Below, piece by piece: positions 7,308-15,005 of a stretch of 64,000 nucleotides of DNA. The notes beneath the pieces are model-generated. The model saw only the letters and a list, made by a program, of their open reading frames with translations. It did no database searches and was not told the DNA's origin. Within the stretch, counting starts at the first letter, position 1. The number at the start of each line of letters is the position of its first letter. The position numbers and the translations under genes are program-made. Source of the DNA: Streptomyces daqingensis (GTDB lineage: Bacteria; Actinomycetota; Actinomycetes; Streptomycetales; Streptomycetaceae); NCBI RefSeq assembly GCF_014645895.1, contig NZ_BMMP01000013.1, positions 1 through 64,000 on the forward strand, in the 5' to 3' direction.

Positions 7308-8189
7308 ATGACAGACACCGCTTCCTTCGCCCCGGCCGCGCCGGCCGCCCCCGCACCGCACGCGGGGGCCCCCGCACAAGCCGCACCCCCCGCCGGGGAT
7401 CCGCTCGTCATAGGCGGCCGCTCGTTCACCTCCCGGCTGATCATGGGGACGGGCGGCGCGCCCAGCCTCGACGTGATGGAGCAGTCCCTGCTGGCGTCGG
7501 GCACCGAGCTGACGACGGTCGCGATGCGCCGTCTCGACCCGGGAGTCCAGGGCTCCGTCCTGTCCGTCCTGCAGAGGCACGGCATCCAGGTGCTGCCGAA
7601 CACCGCGGGCTGCTACACGGCCGGGGACGCGGTCCTCACGGCCCGGCTCGCCCGCGAGGCGCTCGGCACCGACTGGGTCAAGCTCGAAGTGATCGCCGAC
7701 GAGCACACCCTGCTGCCCGACCCGGTCGAACTCCTGGACGCCGCCGAGACGTTGGTCGACGACGGTTTCACCGTGCTTCCGTACACGAACGACGACCCCG
7801 TGCTGGCCCGGAAGCTGGAGGACGCCGGCTGCGCGGCGGTCATGCCGCTGGGATCGCCGATCGGGTCGGGGCTCGGCATCCGCAATCCGCACAACTTCCA
7901 GCTCATCGCGGAGCGTGCCACTGTCCCCGTCATCCTCGACGCGGGTGCCGGAACGGCGTCCGACGTCGCCTTCGCCATGGAGCTCGGCTGCGCGGCGGTG
8001 ATGCTGGCCTCGGCGGTGACGCGGGCGCAGGAGCCCGTGGTGATGGCCGAGGCGATGCGGCACGCGGTGGCGGCGGGCCGGCTGGCCCGGCGGGCCGGAC
8101 GGATCCCGCGCCGCCACTACGCCGAGGCGTCCTCGCCCACGGAGGGCGTCGCCGCCTTCGACCCGGAACGGCCCGCCTTCGGCGGCTGA
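7308..8189 (+). CDS. thiG: thiazole synthase ThiG
   Basis: 293 residues; forms thiazole phosphate carboxylate from deoxyxylulose phosphate, ThiO-made dehydroglycine and ThiS thiocarboxylate. TIM barrel with SRLIMGTGGAPSL, the Schiff-base Lys in DWVKLEVI, VLPYTNDDPVLARKLED, MPLGSPIGSGLGI, and the phosphate loop VILDAGAGTASDVAFAMELG. The first ~30 residues are an Ala/Pro-rich extension not usual in the family. Last gene of the riboswitch-controlled operon. Confidence 0.97.
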   Translation: MTDTASFAPAAPAAPAPHAGAPAQAAPPAGDPLVIGGRSFTSRLIMGTGGAPSLDVMEQSLLASGTELTTVAMRRLDPGVQGSVLSVLQRHGIQVLPNTAGCYTAGDAVLTARLAREALGTDWVKLEVIADEHTLLPDPVELLDAAETLVDDGFTVLPYTNDDPVLARKLEDAGCAAVMPLGSPIGSGLGIRNPHNFQLIAERATVPVILDAGAGTASDVAFAMELGCAAVMLASAVTRAQEPVVMAEAMRHAVAAGRLARRAGRIPRRHYAEASSPTEGVAAFDPERPAFGG

Positions 8190-8436
8190 GACCGGGTCTT
8201 CGACGGCTGAGGCCGGGCCGTCGGCGGGCAGGGCCCGGGGGACGAGGGGCACGGGTGCCCGGGAAACCCGCCGTACGGGAGGCCCGGAATTCCGTGCCGG
8301 ATTCGCGACGCGCTTTCCCACACCTAAAACCCAAAAAGGGCAATACGGACTATTCGTGTCACCGTTCGGCTTCATTGCCCGTTCCGCGGCCGTCCACGGA
8401 TTTTCGTCCGGTGCACGACTCGTAGACTCGTCCGCG

Positions 8437-10398
8437 ATGGATACGAGCCTTCAGGACCACTCCTCCGGGGCGGCCGGGGAGACCCCGCCGGTCGGCCAGG
8501 TGCTCGACGGCCGCTACCGCGTCGAGTCACGCGTCGCCGTCGGCGGCATGGCAACGGTCTACCGCGCCGTGGACCTGCGGCTCGACCGCGAGCTGGCCCT
8601 GAAGGTCATGCACCCCTCGCTCGCGGCCGACGCCGCCTTCGTGGACCGCTTCATCCGCGAGGCCAAATCCGTGGCCCGCCTCGCGCACCCCAACGTCGTC
8701 GGCGTCTACGACCAGGGCGCGGACGGCACGTACGTCTACCTGGCCATGGAGTACGTGTCGGGCTGCACCCTCCGTGACGTGCTGCGCGAGCGCGGCGCGC
8801 TCCAGCCGCGCGTCGCCCTCGACATCCTCGAACCGATGCTGGCGGCTCTCGGCGCCGCCCACCACGCCGGCATGGTCCACCGCGACATGAAGCCGGAGAA
8901 CGTCCTGATCGGCGACGACGGCCGCGTGAAGGTCGCCGACTTCGGGCTCGTGCGGGCAGTCGACAGCCAGACGTCCGTGGGGACCGACTCCATCCTCGGC
9001 ACCGTCTCCTACCTCGCCCCCGAGCAGATCGAGCACGGCACGGCCGACACCCGTACCGACCTCTACGCGTGCGGCGTGATGCTCTACGAGATGCTGACGG
9101 GAGCGAAACCGCACGCGGGGGGCACGCCCGCCCAGGTCCTCTACCAGCACCTGCAGGAAGCGATGCCCGTCCCGTCGGCGTCCGTTCCGGGACTGGCCCC
9201 GGGCCTGGACGCCCTGGTCGCACGGGCCACCGGGCGCGACCCCGACAGCCGTCCGTACGACGCGGGCGCGATGCTCTCCGAGGCCCGCGCCATGCGGGCG
9301 ATGCTCACGGACGCCGAACTGGACGCCGTCCCGCCGCAGGCCACGGGCGCCGGGACGGGCCACGCCGGGCCGGAGGAGCGTACGAGCGTGCTCCCCCGCC
9401 CCGCGGACCGGTACGGCGCCTACAGCCACGGCGACGACGACGCGCTCAACCGCACCGCCCGCTTCGCCGCTCCCCCGCCGGACGAACCGCCCCACGCCCA
9501 CCAGGGCGGCCCCGGCGGGCGGCGCGCCGGAGGGCGGGTCTTCCTCGTGACGCTCGCCGTGGTGCTGCTGATGCTGGTGGGCACGGGCGTGTGGTACATC
9601 AACTCCGGCCAGTTCACCCGGACTCCCGCAGTGCTGGACAAGACCGAGGCCGAGGCCCGGAAGGTCATGGACGGCTCGGGTCTCGACGTCAAGATCAGCC
9701 GCGACTACAGCGAGCGCGTCGACCGCGGGCACGTCATCGACACCGATCCGGACCCGGGCTCCCGCATCCGCAGGACAGGGACCGTCACCCTCGTCGTCTC
9801 GCGCGGCCCCGAGATCGTGAAGGTCCCGGACCTGGCCGGTACGCCGCTGGCCGAGGCGAAGAGCAAGCTCAAGCGGGCGGGCCTGGAGCCCGGCGTGGTC
9901 AAGCGCGAGTTCAGCGAGGACACCGCGCAGGGGGCCGTCGTCGGCACCCGTCCCGACAGCGGCTCCGAACTGCGCCCCGGCAGCCCCGTGGCGCTGACCG
10001 TCTCCAAGGGCACCCCGGTCGACGTGCCGGACGTGGTGGGGGACGACGCGGACAGCGCCCGTGAGGACCTCGAGGAAGAGGGGCTGAAGGTACGGGTCGC
10101 GGAGAAGCGCGTCTTCTCCGAGGAGGACGAGGGCGAGGTCGCCCGCCAGTCCCCGTCCGAGGGCAGCGAGGCCGCCGAGGGCGACACCGTCACGATCACG
10201 ATCTCCAAGGGCCAGGACCTGGTGGAGGTACCCGACGTGGAGGACCTGGACAAGGACAAGGCCCGCCGGAAGCTGCGGGAGGCGGGCTTCGACGTCACCG
10301 TGCGCCGCCTCTTCATCGGCGACAAGGTCTTCAACCAGTCCCCCGACGCCGGCAAGGAGGCTCCGCGCGGCTCCCGCGTGACCCTCTGGCTCCGCTGA
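8437..10398 (+). CDS. PASTA-domain Ser/Thr protein kinase (PknB type)
   Basis: 653 residues from ATG 8437. Cytosolic kinase domain about 27-285: glycine loop VAVGGMATVYR, ATP Lys56 in ALKVM, catalytic HRDMKPEN (Asp150) and DFG (Asp168). An acidic/Pro-rich linker follows. One transmembrane helix lies at about 367-388 (VFLVTLAVVLLMLVGTGVWYI region), then four extracellular PASTA repeats to the C terminus, which in this family bind peptidoglycan fragments. Synteny with an Rv2175c-like gene and class II DAHP synthase parallels the M. tuberculosis pknL locus, although PknL itself lacks PASTA repeats. Earlier in-frame codons from 8356 are not supported. Confidence 0.95.
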   Translation: MDTSLQDHSSGAAGETPPVGQVLDGRYRVESRVAVGGMATVYRAVDLRLDRELALKVMHPSLAADAAFVDRFIREAKSVARLAHPNVVGVYDQGADGTYVYLAMEYVSGCTLRDVLRERGALQPRVALDILEPMLAALGAAHHAGMVHRDMKPENVLIGDDGRVKVADFGLVRAVDSQTSVGTDSILGTVSYLAPEQIEHGTADTRTDLYACGVMLYEMLTGAKPHAGGTPAQVLYQHLQEAMPVPSASVPGLAPGLDALVARATGRDPDSRPYDAGAMLSEARAMRAMLTDAELDAVPPQATGAGTGHAGPEERTSVLPRPADRYGAYSHGDDDALNRTARFAAPPPDEPPHAHQGGPGGRRAGGRVFLVTLAVVLLMLVGTGVWYINSGQFTRTPAVLDKTEAEARKVMDGSGLDVKISRDYSERVDRGHVIDTDPDPGSRIRRTGTVTLVVSRGPEIVKVPDLAGTPLAEAKSKLKRAGLEPGVVKREFSEDTAQGAVVGTRPDSGSELRPGSPVALTVSKGTPVDVPDVVGDDADSAREDLEEEGLKVRVAEKRVFSEEDEGEVARQSPSEGSEAAEGDTVTITISKGQDLVEVPDVEDLDKDKARRKLREAGFDVTVRRLFIGDKVFNQSPDAGKEAPRGSRVTLWLR

Positions 10399-10823
10399 CG
10401 GCGCCCTCGGAGGGGGCGCGCGGAAGGTACGACGTCGCGGGGAGGCACGCGCGGGCGTGTGAAGGGGCCGCAGCGTAGCGCTTCCCGCCCCGTTCGGGCC
10501 CTGCGAGCAGCGGCCGGTGCCCGTCCGGGAGGCGGGGAAACGCCGCCTCGCGTGTGACACCGGACATAGGGCCCACATCACGTACGAGGTCCTTTAGTGC
10601 CTCCGGAGCGCCCCATCTCGCGCGCAGAACACGGGAAATGAGCTCCTTCTCCGCCCGGAACGCGTCCGGTGATAACGAGCCGGGATAGTACGTCACACCT
10701 TTGTGTTGTCTTTTACGAACCTCTAAGAATTGCCTTCGGTCGCATACGCCGGGGTCCCGAACTCGGCGTACACCGCCTTTCCCGGCCTCTGCGACGCACG
10801 CAATGTTGAAAGGTTCGCTCACA
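10399..10823. other. 425-bp intergenic leader region, no gene
   Basis: After the kinase stop a short GC hairpin (gcgccc...gggcgc, about 10401-10419) may end transcription. The rest upstream of the SLT gene becomes markedly AT-richer from about 10680 (cacacctttgtgttgtcttttacg), suggesting a promoter and a leader of roughly 100 bases. Related genes in streptomycetes can carry c-di-AMP riboswitches, but I could not recognise the ydaO core here. Confidence 0.5.
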
Positions 10824-11588
10824 ATGCCCAGCATTCTCGGCTACGTCCGCAACCCCAAGTTCACGCGTATCTCCGCCGCAGGTATATCGGCCGCCGGTGC
10901 GGCAGCTCTCGCGTTCACCGTCATTCCCGGCTCGGCGGACGCAGGTGACAAGTCCCAGTCCGCCGCCAAGAAGGTCACGGCCTCGCAGAAATCATCCAGT
11001 CCCGATTCGCCCCGGGACAGGGCCGAACTGAAGGCCGCCAAGCAGGGCACCCTGGACTCCGACGTCCAGCGCTCGGGCGACGTCGTCGCGGCTCAGAAGG
11101 AAGGCGTGGCCAAGCAGAAGGCCGTGGCCTCCGAGCGCGCCGCCGCCGTCAAGGAGCAGGCCGACAAGAAGATCGCCGCCGCCGAGAAGGCGGAGAAGGA
11201 GCGCAAGGCCGAGGCGAAGGCCAAGGCCTCGCGTGACGCCAAGCGGGCCGCCGCCAAGCCGACCTACCCGAACAACCTGGACGGGTGGATCCGCGAGGCC
11301 ATGGCCATCATGAAGAAGCACAACATCCCCGGCTCCTACGAGGGCATCAAGCGGAACATCATCCGTGAGTCCGGCGGCAACCCCAACGCCGTCAACAACT
11401 GGGACATCAACGCGCAGAACGGCACCCCGTCCAAGGGTCTGCTGCAGACCATCAAGCCCACCTTCGACGCCTACCACGTCGAGGGCACGTCCACCGACAT
11501 GACCGACCCCGTGGCCAACATCGTGGCCGCCTGCAACTACGCGGCCGACCGCTACGGTTCGATGGACAACGTCAACTCGGCATACTGA
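10824..11588 (+). CDS. secreted transglycosylase-SLT-domain protein
   Basis: 254 residues from ATG 10824, which is preceded by GAAAGG. An N-terminal signal sequence (Arg/Lys-containing start, hydrophobic ISAAGISAAGAAALAFTVI, cleavage near SADA, residue ~40) sends it out of the cell. Residues ~60-150 form a charged Ala/Lys/Glu-rich coiled region. The C-terminal ~100 residues are a lysozyme-like SLT fold with NIIRESGGNPNAVN (catalytic Glu), SKGLLQTIKPTF and VANIVAACNYAADRYG. Probable role: cleavage or remodelling of peptidoglycan. Start codons further upstream lack a signal peptide. Confidence 0.9.
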   Translation: MPSILGYVRNPKFTRISAAGISAAGAAALAFTVIPGSADAGDKSQSAAKKVTASQKSSSPDSPRDRAELKAAKQGTLDSDVQRSGDVVAAQKEGVAKQKAVASERAAAVKEQADKKIAAAEKAEKERKAEAKAKASRDAKRAAAKPTYPNNLDGWIREAMAIMKKHNIPGSYEGIKRNIIRESGGNPNAVNNWDINAQNGTPSKGLLQTIKPTFDAYHVEGTSTDMTDPVANIVAACNYAADRYGSMDNVNSAY

Positions 11589-11592
11589 GGGT

Positions 11593-12462
11593 GTGACGGA
11601 CAAGCGACAGCGCAATCCCATTGGCGGCCACGTCCCCGTAGCTGGGGGGCTGGCCGCCTCTGGCATTTCCTATGCAGACGACATCGGCGCGGAAGCGGTA
11701 CAGGTATTCGTCGCCAACCCGCGCGGCTGGGCGACGACTTCCGGAAAGCCCGAACAGGACGAGAAATTCCGCGACGCGTGCGCCGAACGCGGAGTCCCCG
11801 CATACGTCCACGCGCCCTACCTCATCAATTTCGGCTCGCACACCCAGGCGACCGCGGACAACTCCGTTTCCTCTCTTCGGCATTCACTGCGCCGCGGCCG
11901 GGAAATCGGAGCGCGGGGCGTCGTGGTGCACACGGGCGCGGCCACCGGCGGCCGGTCCCGCGAAACCGCCCTCGCCCAGGTGAAGTTGCTTCTCCGGCCG
12001 GTCCTCGAGGACCTGACGGACGACGATCCGTGGCTGCTCCTGGAACCGACCGCGGGACAGGGATTCTCCCTCTGCTCCCAAGTCGGCGAACTCGAACCGT
12101 ACTTCGAGGCCCTCGGCCGCCATCCGCGGCTCGGGGTCTGCCTCGACACGTGCCACGTCTTCGCCGCAGGCCACGATCTGGCCGCGCCCGGCGGTGTGAA
12201 GCGGACGCTCGACGAGTTGGAGGCCGTGACGGGCCCCGGACGCCTCAAGCTCATCCACGCGAACGACTCGAAGGACGTCGCGGGCGCGCACAAGGACCGG
12301 CACGCCAACATCGGCGCGGGCCACATCGGCACGGACCCGTTCGCCGAGTTGATGGTCCACCCGGCCACCGAGGGTGTGCCTCTCGTCATCGAGACCCCCG
12401 GCCGTAAGGAGGGCCACGCGGCGGATGTGGCGCGGCTGAAGGAACTGCGGGAACGCCGATGA
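11593..12462 (+). CDS. nfo: deoxyribonuclease IV (AP endonuclease, EndoIV family)
   Basis: 289 residues from GTG 11593, only 4 bases after the previous stop. It cleaves DNA 5' to abasic sites in base-excision repair. Family motifs for the three-Zn TIM barrel: GGHVPVAGG, YVHAPYLINF, LLLEPTAGQG, VCLDTCHVFAAGHD, LKLIHANDSKD, DRHANIGAGHIG and a final VIETPG. All metal-ligand His/Asp/Glu positions I can identify are present. Overlaps the next gene by 4 bp (ATGA), so the two are translationally coupled. Confidence 0.95.
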   Translation: MTDKRQRNPIGGHVPVAGGLAASGISYADDIGAEAVQVFVANPRGWATTSGKPEQDEKFRDACAERGVPAYVHAPYLINFGSHTQATADNSVSSLRHSLRRGREIGARGVVVHTGAATGGRSRETALAQVKLLLRPVLEDLTDDDPWLLLEPTAGQGFSLCSQVGELEPYFEALGRHPRLGVCLDTCHVFAAGHDLAAPGGVKRTLDELEAVTGPGRLKLIHANDSKDVAGAHKDRHANIGAGHIGTDPFAELMVHPATEGVPLVIETPGRKEGHAADVARLKELRERR

Positions 12463-12914
12463 CGGCGCGGGAGCACACTCCGGCCCCCTGGGGGACGGCG
12501 GCACGGGCGACGCTGCACTGCCTCACAGGGTGCGCTGCGGGCGAGGTCGCCGGCATGGCCATCGGCACCGCACTGCGCTGGCACGACGTGCCGACCATGG
12601 CGACGGCCATCGCTCTCGCCTTCGTCTTCGGCTACAGCCTCACCGTCTTCGCGGTGCTGCGCGCGGGAGTCAGCCTGAGGGCCGCCGTCAAGGTGGCCCT
12701 GGCCGCGGACACCGTGTCGATCGTGATCATGGAGATCACCGACAACACGGTCCTCGCGCTCGTCCCCGGGGCGCTGGACGCCCACCTGGCGGACGGGCTC
12801 TTCTGGGCGTCCCTCGCGGCGTCCTTCGCGGTGGCCTTCGTCGTCACGACACCCGTGAACCGCTGGCTGATCGGGCGGGGCAGGGGCCATGCGGTGGTCC
12901 ACGCCTACCACTGA
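12459..12914 (+). CDS. DUF4396 integral membrane protein
   Basis: 151 residues with about four hydrophobic segments: CLTGCAAGEVAGMAIGTAL, MATAIALAFVFGYSLTVFAVL, VALAADTVSIVIMEI, and LFWASLAASFAVAFVVTTPV. The TGCAAGEVAG and MEITDN motifs are characteristic of DUF4396. Function is unknown; family members are small inner-membrane proteins sometimes linked to metal handling. Start ATG overlaps nfo by 4 bp. Confidence 0.85.
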   Translation: MTAREHTPAPWGTAARATLHCLTGCAAGEVAGMAIGTALRWHDVPTMATAIALAFVFGYSLTVFAVLRAGVSLRAAVKVALAADTVSIVIMEITDNTVLALVPGALDAHLADGLFWASLAASFAVAFVVTTPVNRWLIGRGRGHAVVHAYH

Positions 12915-12921
12915 GAGCCCG

Positions 12922-12954
12922 GCGCCCGGCCGCCGTCCCGCGCCGGCCGGGCGC
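12922..12954. terminator. bidirectional hairpin between convergent genes
   Basis: gcgcccggcc (12922-12931) pairs perfectly with ggccgggcgc (12945-12954) across a 13-nt loop. It lies between the stops of the DUF4396 gene and the convergent molybdopterin oxidoreductase gene. There is no U tract, as is usual for streptomycete terminators. Confidence 0.6.
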
Positions 12955-12985
12955 TACGGGGCCGCTCCCGGGGCCGGCGGAGCGC

Positions 12986-13609
12986 CTACAGCTCGGGGCC
13001 GTCGCCGGGTTCCTCCTGGTAGGAGTACCGCTGCTCCCGCCAGGGGTCGCCGATGTTGTGGTAGCCGCGCTCCTCCCAGAAGCCGCGGCGGTCGGTGGTC
13101 ATGTACTCCACGCCGCGCACCCACTTGGGCCCCTTCCAGGCGTAGAGCTGCGGGACCACGAGCCGGAGCGGGAACCCGTGTTCGGCGGTGAGGAGTTCGC
13201 CCGCGCGGTGGGTGGCGAAGAGCGTGGTGCGCGCCTCGAAGTCCGCGAGACGCAGATTCGAGCTGAAGCCGTACTCCGCCCAGACCATGACGTGGGTGAC
13301 GTCCTCCGCGGGCGGCGCCAGTTCCAGGACGTCGCGGGCGAGGACACCGCCCCACTCGACACCGGTCATGCTGAACTTGGTCACGCAGTGCAGATCGGCG
13401 ACCACGGTGTCGTACGGCAGCGCCGAGAACTGCTCGTGGTCCCAGGAGTGCTTCTCGCCGTCCGCCGTCGCTCCGAAGACCCGGAAGTCCCACTTCTCGG
13501 GCCTGAACTTCGGCACGGGGCCGTAGTGCGTGACCGGCCAGCCGCGCTGGAGACGCTGACCCGGCGGAAGCGGTTGCTGCTCCCCCTCACGACTCTCCGG
13601 CTCGCCCAT
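12986..13609 (-). CDS. molybdopterin-dependent sulfite-oxidase-like oxidoreductase
   Basis: 207 residues from ATG 13609. A compact SUOX-fold molybdopterin domain of the YuiH/YedY-like class: WDFRVFG, the conserved HCVTKFSMTGVEWGGV with the presumed Mo-ligand Cys, VMVWAEYGFSSNL, HGFPLRLVVPQLYAWKGPKWVRGVEY and WEERGYH. There is no signal peptide, unlike periplasmic MsrP. It lies divergent from bfr. Substrate unknown. The open frame continues upstream to 13933 across the bfr start, which argues for the downstream ATG. Confidence 0.87.
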   Translation of the reverse strand: MGEPESREGEQQPLPPGQRLQRGWPVTHYGPVPKFRPEKWDFRVFGATADGEKHSWDHEQFSALPYDTVVADLHCVTKFSMTGVEWGGVLARDVLELAPPAEDVTHVMVWAEYGFSSNLRLADFEARTTLFATHRAGELLTAEHGFPLRLVVPQLYAWKGPKWVRGVEYMTTDRRGFWEERGYHNIGDPWREQRYSYQEEPGDGPEL

Positions 13610-13699
13610 CTCCCCATGGTGACAGACCCTGCCGCAGCCGCTTTCCCGCACCCCGTCCGCGCGGTGTTCGAGGCGCTTCCGCACGCCAATTCGGGCGAA

Positions 13700-13718
13700 T
13701 TCGGTAAGCCTACTCTTA
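13700..13718 (+). promoter_or_regulatory. candidate iron box upstream of bfr
   Basis: The reverse complement of this 19-mer, TAAGAGTAGGCTTACCGAA, matches 14 of 19 positions of the DmdR/IdeR/DtxR consensus TTAGGTTAGGCTAACCTAA. It lies about 85 bp before the bfr start. In actinobacteria IdeR-type regulators can activate bacterioferritin genes when iron is plentiful; the direction of control here is inference. Confidence 0.55.
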
Positions 13719-13802
13719 CTGGACCAGTCCGCCACACGGTGCGAGGATGCGCAGGCGCGCGCATGTCCGTGATCTCTCCATCCCTGGAAGGAGCCCACAG
13801 CT

Positions 13803-14303
13803 ATGCAGGGCGATCCCGAGGTCATCGAGTTCCTCAATGAGCAACTGACTGCCGAGCTCACCGCCATCAACCAGTACTTCCTGCACGCCAAGATGCAAGA
13901 ACACAACGGCTGGACGAAGCTCGCGCGGTACACCAGGGCCGAGTCCTTCGACGAGATGCGTCACGCCGAGCGCCTCACGGACCGGATCCTGTTCCTCGAC
14001 GGGCTGCCCAACTACCAACGGCTCTTCCATGTAAACGTCGGGCAGACGATCACCGAGATGTTCACCGCGGACCGGCAGATCGAGGTGGAGGCCATCGACC
14101 GGCTGAAGCGCGGCGTCGAAGTCATGCGCGCCAAGGGCGACATCACGTCGGCGAACATCTTCGAGGAGATCCTCGCCGACGAGGAGCACCACATCGACTA
14201 CCTGGACACGCAGCTCGCACTGATCGAGAAGTTGGGCGAGCCGCTCTACATCGCGCAGCTCATCGAGCAGGAAGCGCCTTCGGAAGGCTCCTCGGCAGGC
14301 TGA
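13803..14303 (+). CDS. bfr: bacterioferritin
   Basis: 166 residues; 24-mer iron-storage cage that oxidises Fe(II) and stores Fe(III). All ferroxidase ligands are in register: Glu18, Glu51, His54, Glu94, Glu127 and His130. Met52, the haem-bridging ligand, is also present, so this is a true haem-containing Bfr. A GGAAGGAG-like site precedes ATG 13803. The convergent gene encodes the Bfd-type ferredoxin, its expected iron-release partner. Confidence 0.98.
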   Translation: MQGDPEVIEFLNEQLTAELTAINQYFLHAKMQEHNGWTKLARYTRAESFDEMRHAERLTDRILFLDGLPNYQRLFHVNVGQTITEMFTADRQIEVEAIDRLKRGVEVMRAKGDITSANIFEEILADEEHHIDYLDTQLALIEKLGEPLYIAQLIEQEAPSEGSSAG

Positions 14304-14355
14304 GGCAGGCACTCCGCCTGACGCCGGCCCCGGCCGGCTCCGGCAACACGCACGA

Positions 14356-14385
14356 GCGTCCCGTGTCCTCATGGACACGGGACGC
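14356..14385. terminator. bidirectional terminator between bfr and bfd
   Basis: gcgtcccgtgtcc (14356-14368), loop tcat, then the perfect complement (14373-14385): 13 bp of stem without mismatches. It lies 53 bp after the bfr stop. The MITE-like element sits between this hairpin and bfd, so transcripts of bfd now pass through the element first. Confidence 0.8.
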
Positions 14386-14406
14386 ATTGCTGAGTGAGGC
14401 GGTCTA

Positions 14407-14579
14407 GGGGCTGTCTGACAAATGGCGCCGTTCGCCCGGAGGGCGGGGCTCGCGTCGTCTGGTGCGTGCGGATGCAAGGCGGAGGTCCGTCCTCGTAGTG
14501 GGCTACTCGGTCGGTCCGACAACGCAGCAGACGTGCGTGCCAGGCGGCGCGAGCCAGGCGGGATTTGTCAGACAGACCC
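14407..14579 (+). mobile_element. 173-bp MITE-like element with 17-bp terminal repeats
   Basis: Terminal repeats GGGGCTGTCTGACAAAT (14407-14423) and its near-perfect inverse (14563-14579; 16 of 17 match) are bounded on both sides by TA (14405-14406, 14580-14581). It has no coding potential. Inside, 14448-14470 and 14532-14554 form a 23-bp stem that pairs fully as RNA, with six G:U pairs, around a 61-base loop that can itself fold. The ends share GGGGCTGTCT and CAAATG with the IS5-type repeat at 276-292, suggesting mobilisation by such a transposase. The right end overlaps the bfd stop codon. Confidence 0.85.
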
Positions 14580-14857
14580 TAAGCCGCTTCGGCGACGCCG
14601 GCCCTCTCGTCCTCACCGCGGAAGGCCTCGGCGGCGAGTGCGGCAGGCATGCTCACCGCCGGCTCGGTCTCCTCCAGCTGCCTGCGCGGGCAGCCGCCGC
14701 GTCCGAGAAGCCCCTGGATGCGCCGCACGCACGATCCGCAGTCGGTTCCGGCCTTGCTGGCCGAGGCGATCTGTCGCGGTGTACAGGCTCCGGCCTCCGC
14801 GTGCTCGCGGACCTGCCGCTCCGTGATTCCGAAGCAGGAGCAGACGTACACGCGCAT
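14579..14857 (-). CDS. bfd: bacterioferritin-associated [2Fe-2S] ferredoxin
   Basis: 92 residues from ATG 14857. The N-terminal ~55 residues are a BFD-like [2Fe-2S] domain: CSC near residue 8, about 30 residues (GITERQVREHAEAGACTPRQ region), then DCGSC, giving the C-x-C...C-x2-C ligand set. The Ala/Glu-rich tail is variable. Known role: donates electrons to Bfr to mobilise stored iron. The TAG stop is formed by the TA target plus the first G of the MITE-like element; flanking sequence would give TAG without the element too. Confidence 0.93.
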   Translation of the reverse strand: MRVYVCSCFGITERQVREHAEAGACTPRQIASASKAGTDCGSCVRRIQGLLGRGGCPRRQLEETEPAVSMPAALAAEAFRGEDERAGVAEAA

Positions 14858-14908
14858 CTCCTTCGCCCGGGGCCTGGCCGGGCGGGGTCGACTACCGCTC
14901 CGGCTTGA

Positions 14909-14927
14909 TGAGGTTAACCTAACCTTA
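14909..14927 (-). promoter_or_regulatory. candidate DmdR/IdeR iron box upstream of bfd
   Basis: TGAGGTTAACCTAACCTTA matches 15 of 19 positions of the iron-box consensus TTAGGTTAGGCTAACCTAA. It is centred about 60 bp before the bfd start, a position suited to iron-dependent repression, so bfd would be induced in iron starvation. Matches are to a remembered consensus. Confidence 0.75.
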
Positions 14928-14956
14928 CCTGCCGCGGGCTGTCCAGAAACACGGGA

Positions 14957-14990
14957 TGGGGCCCGCATCACAGCAGCGATGCGGGCCCCA
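14957..14990 (-). terminator. terminator of the DAHP synthase gene
   Basis: tggggcccgcatc (14957-14969), 8-nt loop, gatgcgggcccca (14978-14990): a perfect 13-bp stem 15 bp downstream of the DAHP synthase stop. It also insulates the bfd promoter from read-through. Confidence 0.8.
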
Positions 14991-15005
14991 TAGCGCGGTG
15001 CCTCG

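Noticed and set aside
10680..10823. Possible c-di-AMP (ydaO) riboswitch before the SLT-domain gene
   Set aside because: Such riboswitches precede some actinobacterial wall hydrolase genes, but I could not find the conserved core. A covariance-model search would settle it.
10331..10834. Minus-strand 167-codon frame covering the gap before the SLT gene
   Set aside because: No ribosome site, no recognisable domain. It overlaps the kinase 3' end and the AT-rich leader of the SLT gene.
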